Shown here: in pieces, positions 6,693-8,711 of the stretch | Layout of the letters: each line of letters starts with the position of its first letter | How positions within the stretch are numbered: position 1 is the first letter of the stretch | NCBI RefSeq assembly: GCF_031393925.1 | Contig: NZ_JANMWL010000180.1 | Coordinates: 1-8,711 of the forward strand | Length of the DNA stretch: 8,711 bases | Direction: 5' to 3' | Source: Methylibium sp031393925 | GTDB taxonomy: Bacteria; Pseudomonadota; Gammaproteobacteria; Burkholderiales; Burkholderiaceae_C | Notes under the pieces: generated by a model | Told to the model about the DNA's origin: nothing | Databases searched by the model: none | The model's input: the letters and a program-made list of their open reading frames with translations, nothing else | Made by a program: the position numbers and the translations under genes

Positions 6693-7574
6693 ATGGCCGT
6701 GCGCAAACCACACCGGATCCTGATTGCAAGCGACGGTTCGCGCGCCGCGCAAGCGGCACTGGAGACGGCGGTCAAGCTTCCCTGGCCGGCCTCGTCGCGG
6801 CTGCTCGGCGTCGTTGCACGCTCTGGCTGGATGCCCTTCGCATCAGACGACACGCGCGCGGCGGTCGAGGCGAGCTTCGAGGAGGTGGGCGCCGCGGCGC
6901 GCAGCGCCTTGGCAAGGTCGTGGCCGCAATCAAGCGTCGTGGTCGTCGACGCGCCGCCTGTCGAGGCGATTCTTGCCGAAGCACAACGCTTCGACGCGAG
7001 CGTGATCGTCCTCGGCTGGCGCGGCCATGGCGTGTTTCGTCGCCTGCTCGCCGGCAGCGTTTCACGCAGCGTGGCCACACGTGCACGATGTCCCGTGCTG
7101 GTCGTGCGCGAGGCGCCGCGTGCAGTGCGCCGCTTCGTGCTGGGATTCGATGGCTGTCCCAATGCCGAGCATGCCCTCGACTTTCTGGGCTCGCTCGAGC
7201 CCGGCCGCGGCCGCCGCGTGGTCCTCGTGAACGTGGTCGAGGCGGTCATCGTTCCGGCTTCGGTTCGGCAGCTCCCCGCGTCGATGCGCGCGCAAATTCG
7301 CGGCGAGGTGGCCGCACAGAACCAGGAACGCTTGCGGCAGGCGCAGGCCACCGTCGAGGCGGGCGCCGCCCGCCTCGAGCGTTGCGGCTGGAAGGCCCAG
7401 TGCGATGTGCGCGTCGGCGCTCCACTCGCGAGCCTCTTGAAGGCCGTCGCCGAGCATCGGGGGGATCTGCTGGTGCTGGGGGCGCGCGCGACCAGCGGAG
7501 TGGAGCGCGCGCTGCTCGGCAGCGTCGCAACCGGCGCGTTGAACAGCTCGCGCGCCGTGCTGCTCGTGCCCTAG
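6693..7574 (+). CDS. Tandem universal stress protein, two UspA domains
   Basis: A 293-residue cytoplasmic protein of two UspA domains (PF00582) in a row. Domain 1 spans about 6-139: it opens with 'HRILIASDGS' and carries a full ATP signature, G108-x2-G111-x9-G121-S122. Domain 2 spans about 146-293: it opens with 'RRFVLGFDGCPNAEHAL' and ends in 'AVLLVP'. Its signature reads G263-x2-A266-x9-G276-S277, so the second glycine is alanine. The two nucleotide sites may therefore differ in affinity. Two-domain Usps, such as E. coli UspE and mycobacterial Rv2623, form a pseudo-dimer in one chain, and some bind ATP and affect growth or stress survival. Here the gene is last in the run from the cation ATPase onward, with its own strong ribosome binding site. 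The codon use resembles that of its neighbours. The true partner or target is unknown. Confidence 0.92.
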   Translation: MAVRKPHRILIASDGSRAAQAALETAVKLPWPASSRLLGVVARSGWMPFASDDTRAAVEASFEEVGAAARSALARSWPQSSVVVVDAPPVEAILAEAQRFDASVIVLGWRGHGVFRRLLAGSVSRSVATRARCPVLVVREAPRAVRRFVLGFDGCPNAEHALDFLGSLEPGRGRRVVLVNVVEAVIVPASVRQLPASMRAQIRGEVAAQNQERLRQAQATVEAGAARLERCGWKAQCDVRVGAPLASLLKAVAEHRGDLLVLGARATSGVERALLGSVATGALNSSRAVLLVP

Positions 7575-7642
7575 TCTTACTGGGCTAACAAGCCTCTCTT
7601 GCATGACGAGCGCGCACTGAGATGTTTCTCGCGGCCATTGGC

Positions 7643-7661
7643 GCAATGCAACCCGCATTGC
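7643..7661 (+). terminator. Perfect 7-bp hairpin between convergent genes
   Basis: GCAATGC (7643-7649) and GCATTGC (7655-7661) are exact inverted repeats around an AACCC loop. The hairpin lies about 70 bases after the tandem Usp stop and 65 bases beyond the sbtB stop on the other strand. That is the expected place for a shared terminator, but no T-run follows it in either direction. If it works, it may stall polymerase weakly or protect mRNA ends. The rest of the gap (7575-7725) shows nothing else I can support. Confidence 0.35.
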
Positions 7662-7725
7662 CTGCAAGCGTCGCAAGACCAGAACGGTTGGCGCGTCAAC
7701 CGCCGAGAGCTCGAGAGGCCCAGGG

Positions 7726-8028
7726 TCAGAACTTCTCAGGGCGCAGCACGTCGACGTCACCGACGTACATCACCATCGAGTAGTTGTCGGAGTAGCGCTC
7801 GCGCAGTGCCGCGCATATGGCGAGGGCCGTGTCGGCGCCGCACAGCACCTCGAGGCGAATGTTGGCGTGCGGCGCCCAGGTGGCGTCGCGTTTGCCGTGT
7901 CCGCCCTTGCCGCGAGCATCGGTGATCGTGTAGCCGCGCGCCCCGAGGGCTTCAATTTCTCGCACCAGCGTGTCCTCGAGCGCGGCTTCGGTCACGACGG
8001 TCAGCAGCTTGCGAGCGGTCAGTTCCAT
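7726..8028 (-). CDS. sbtB: PII-like protein, probable SbtB regulator of the bicarbonate transporter
   Basis: A 100-residue protein with the ferredoxin-like PII fold. Strand 1 is in 'KLLTVVTEAALEDTLVREI' (7-25), followed by 'LGARGYTITDARGKGGHG' (28-45), which leads into the T-loop (~39-55). Later come 'NIRLEVLCG' (56-64) and 'NYSMVMYVGDVDVLRPEKF' (82-100). It lacks the uridylylated tyrosine loop of GlnB/GlnK, and it also lacks the C-terminal cysteine pair (CGPEGC) of cyanobacterial SbtB. SbtB proteins bind adenine nucleotides, including cAMP, and dock on SbtA to block or tune bicarbonate uptake. The assignment here rests on the fold and on sbtA ending 4 bases upstream. I chose the ATG at 8028 because of GGAGG 8 bases before it; a start at 8061 would overlap sbtA. 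It is smaller than canonical GlnB (~112 residues) because the tail is short. Confidence 0.82.
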   Translation of the reverse strand: MELTARKLLTVVTEAALEDTLVREIEALGARGYTITDARGKGGHGKRDATWAPHANIRLEVLCGADTALAICAALRERYSDNYSMVMYVGDVDVLRPEKF

Positions 8029-8032
8029 GGCG

Positions 8033-8711
8033 TCAGCCTCCGGCGTGAAGATACTGAGCAAGCCGGTGGTACAGCGGAATGCCCACGATGAGGTTAAACG
8101 GGAAGGTGATGCCGAGCGCCGCGCCTATCGACAGCGCCGGGTTTGCCGTCGGCACCGCGATGCGCATCGCTGCCGGGGCCGCGATGTAGGACGCGCTCGC
8201 GTACAGCGTGGCCAGCAAGGTGATGCCGCCAACGGACAGCCCGAGCAACTGACCGGTGATCAAGCCCAGGCCCCCGGCCGCCAGGGGCATGAGCGTGGCA
8301 AACGCAAACAGGAAGACGCCCGCACGGCGCAAGTCGCCGATACGGCTCGCGGCGACCAGCCCCATCTCCAGCAGGAAGAACGCGAGCAGCCCCTTGAACA
8401 GATCGAAAAACACGCGGTCGAGCGGCGCGATGCCGTCAGGGCCGGCGAGCCAGCCGATCGCCAGTCCGCCCAACAACAGCACGATGCTCTTGCCGGCGAA
8501 TACTTCGTGCAGCACCCGTCCGAAGGGCCACGAAGGGGCCGCTGCGTGGCCCTTTGGAGCACCGCGCTCGCCGTGTCGGGCCAGCAGCGTGCCGATGACC
8601 AATGCGGGGAACTCGAGGAGCACCAGGAACACCGTCATGTAGCCCTCGGGCGCCTGTCCCAGACGTGCGAGGTAGGCAGAGGCAACGGCGAAGGTCACCA
8701 CACTGACCGAC
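8033..8711 (-). CDS. sbtA: SbtA-family sodium-dependent bicarbonate transporter, 5' partial
   Basis: The frame is open to the right edge; the first codons in view read 'SVSVVTFAVAS', an internal SbtA motif, so the GTG at 8701 is not the true start. About 226 residues of the usual ~330-370 are visible, including most of the second inverted repeat. Family landmarks are 'EFPALVIGTLLAR', 'FFDLFKGLLAFFLLEMGL' and near the end 'LLATLYASASYIAAPAAM' followed by 'IAVPTANPALSIGAALG' and 'TFPFNLIVGIPLYH' (PF05982). The helices alternate with short loops, as expected for the 10-helix SbtA. In cyanobacteria SbtA imports HCO3- with Na+ across the cytoplasmic membrane and serves the CO2-concentrating mechanism. 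Homologues occur in many other bacteria, where the substrate is less tested. The PII-like gene 4 bases downstream supports the SbtA assignment. Its promoter lies outside the window. Confidence 0.9.
   Translation of the reverse strand, partial: SVSVVTFAVASAYLARLGQAPEGYMTVFLVLLEFPALVIGTLLARHGERGAPKGHAAAPSWPFGRVLHEVFAGKSIVLLLGGLAIGWLAGPDGIAPLDRVFFDLFKGLLAFFLLEMGLVAASRIGDLRRAGVFLFAFATLMPLAAGGLGLITGQLLGLSVGGITLLATLYASASYIAAPAAMRIAVPTANPALSIGAALGITFPFNLIVGIPLYHRLAQYLHAGG
8037..8041 (-). promoter_or_regulatory. Ribosome binding site of the PII-like gene within the end of sbtA
   Basis: On the minus strand GGAGG lies 8 bases before the ATG at 8028 and inside the last codons of sbtA (stop 8033-8035). 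It settles the start of the PII-like gene and indicates that both proteins are made from one mRNA. Confidence 0.75.

Noticed and set aside
6146..7351. A 401-codon open frame on the minus strand across both Usp genes
   Set aside because: It runs antisense to two well-supported Usp genes and has a composition typical of a GC-driven shadow frame.
7583..7594. Short hairpin GGCT-AACA-AGCC after the tandem Usp stop
   Set aside because: A 4-bp stem with a mixed pyrimidine tail is too weak to call a terminator.
1..8711. Search for CRISPR repeats, tRNA or rRNA genes, insertion sequences and attachment sites
   Set aside because: By eye I found no spaced direct repeats, cloverleaf, transposase or terminal inverted repeats; the window is nearly all coding sequence.

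Overview
This is a high-GC, densely coded window with the codon use and gene types of a proteobacterium. A betaproteobacterial or gammaproteobacterial autotroph is a reasonable guess, because a SbtA-type bicarbonate transporter with a PII-like partner lies at the right edge. The taxonomic guess is inference; there is no rRNA or other marker gene here.

Left part (1-1255, + strand): two TPM-domain genes lie 2 bases apart. The first is cut at its 5' end by the window edge; it is a membrane-anchored YgcG-type protein with a glycine-rich tail. The second is a soluble, stand-alone TPM protein. Such pairs are often found next to lemA, which would lie upstream of the window. A 92-base gap with a weak hairpin leads to a 12-helix MFS transporter (1348-2643).

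Middle part (2644-6200, + strand): after the MFS gene comes a relic of the last ~95 residues of a copper/silver P1B-type ATPase (copA-like), 5'-truncated and frameshifted. Its tail overlaps the start of an intact 904-residue P2-type cation ATPase and carries that gene's Shine-Dalgarno sequence. The ATPase stop codon overlaps (TAATG) the start of a PsiE-like four-helix membrane protein gene. That gene is broken by a one-base deletion in a C run, while both halves look conserved.

Right part (6215-7574, + strand): a single-domain UspA protein and a tandem two-domain UspA protein follow closely. P2-ATPase, PsiE-like, Usp and tandem Usp look like one operon joining ion transport to stress sensing or nucleotide binding; this functional link is inference.

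Right edge (7726-8711, - strand): a convergent operon holds sbtA (cut by the edge) and a PII-like sbtB gene 4 bases downstream. The family role is sodium-dependent bicarbonate uptake with nucleotide-responsive control, which fits an organism that concentrates inorganic carbon. The ~150-base convergent gap holds a perfect 7-bp hairpin but no clear T-tract terminator.

I saw no tRNA, rRNA, CRISPR array, insertion sequence or phage gene. The points most worth following are the copA relic in front of a different class of P-type ATPase, the disrupted psiE-like gene, the unusual ion-site residues of the P2 ATPase, and the ATPase/PsiE/Usp/Usp gene set.
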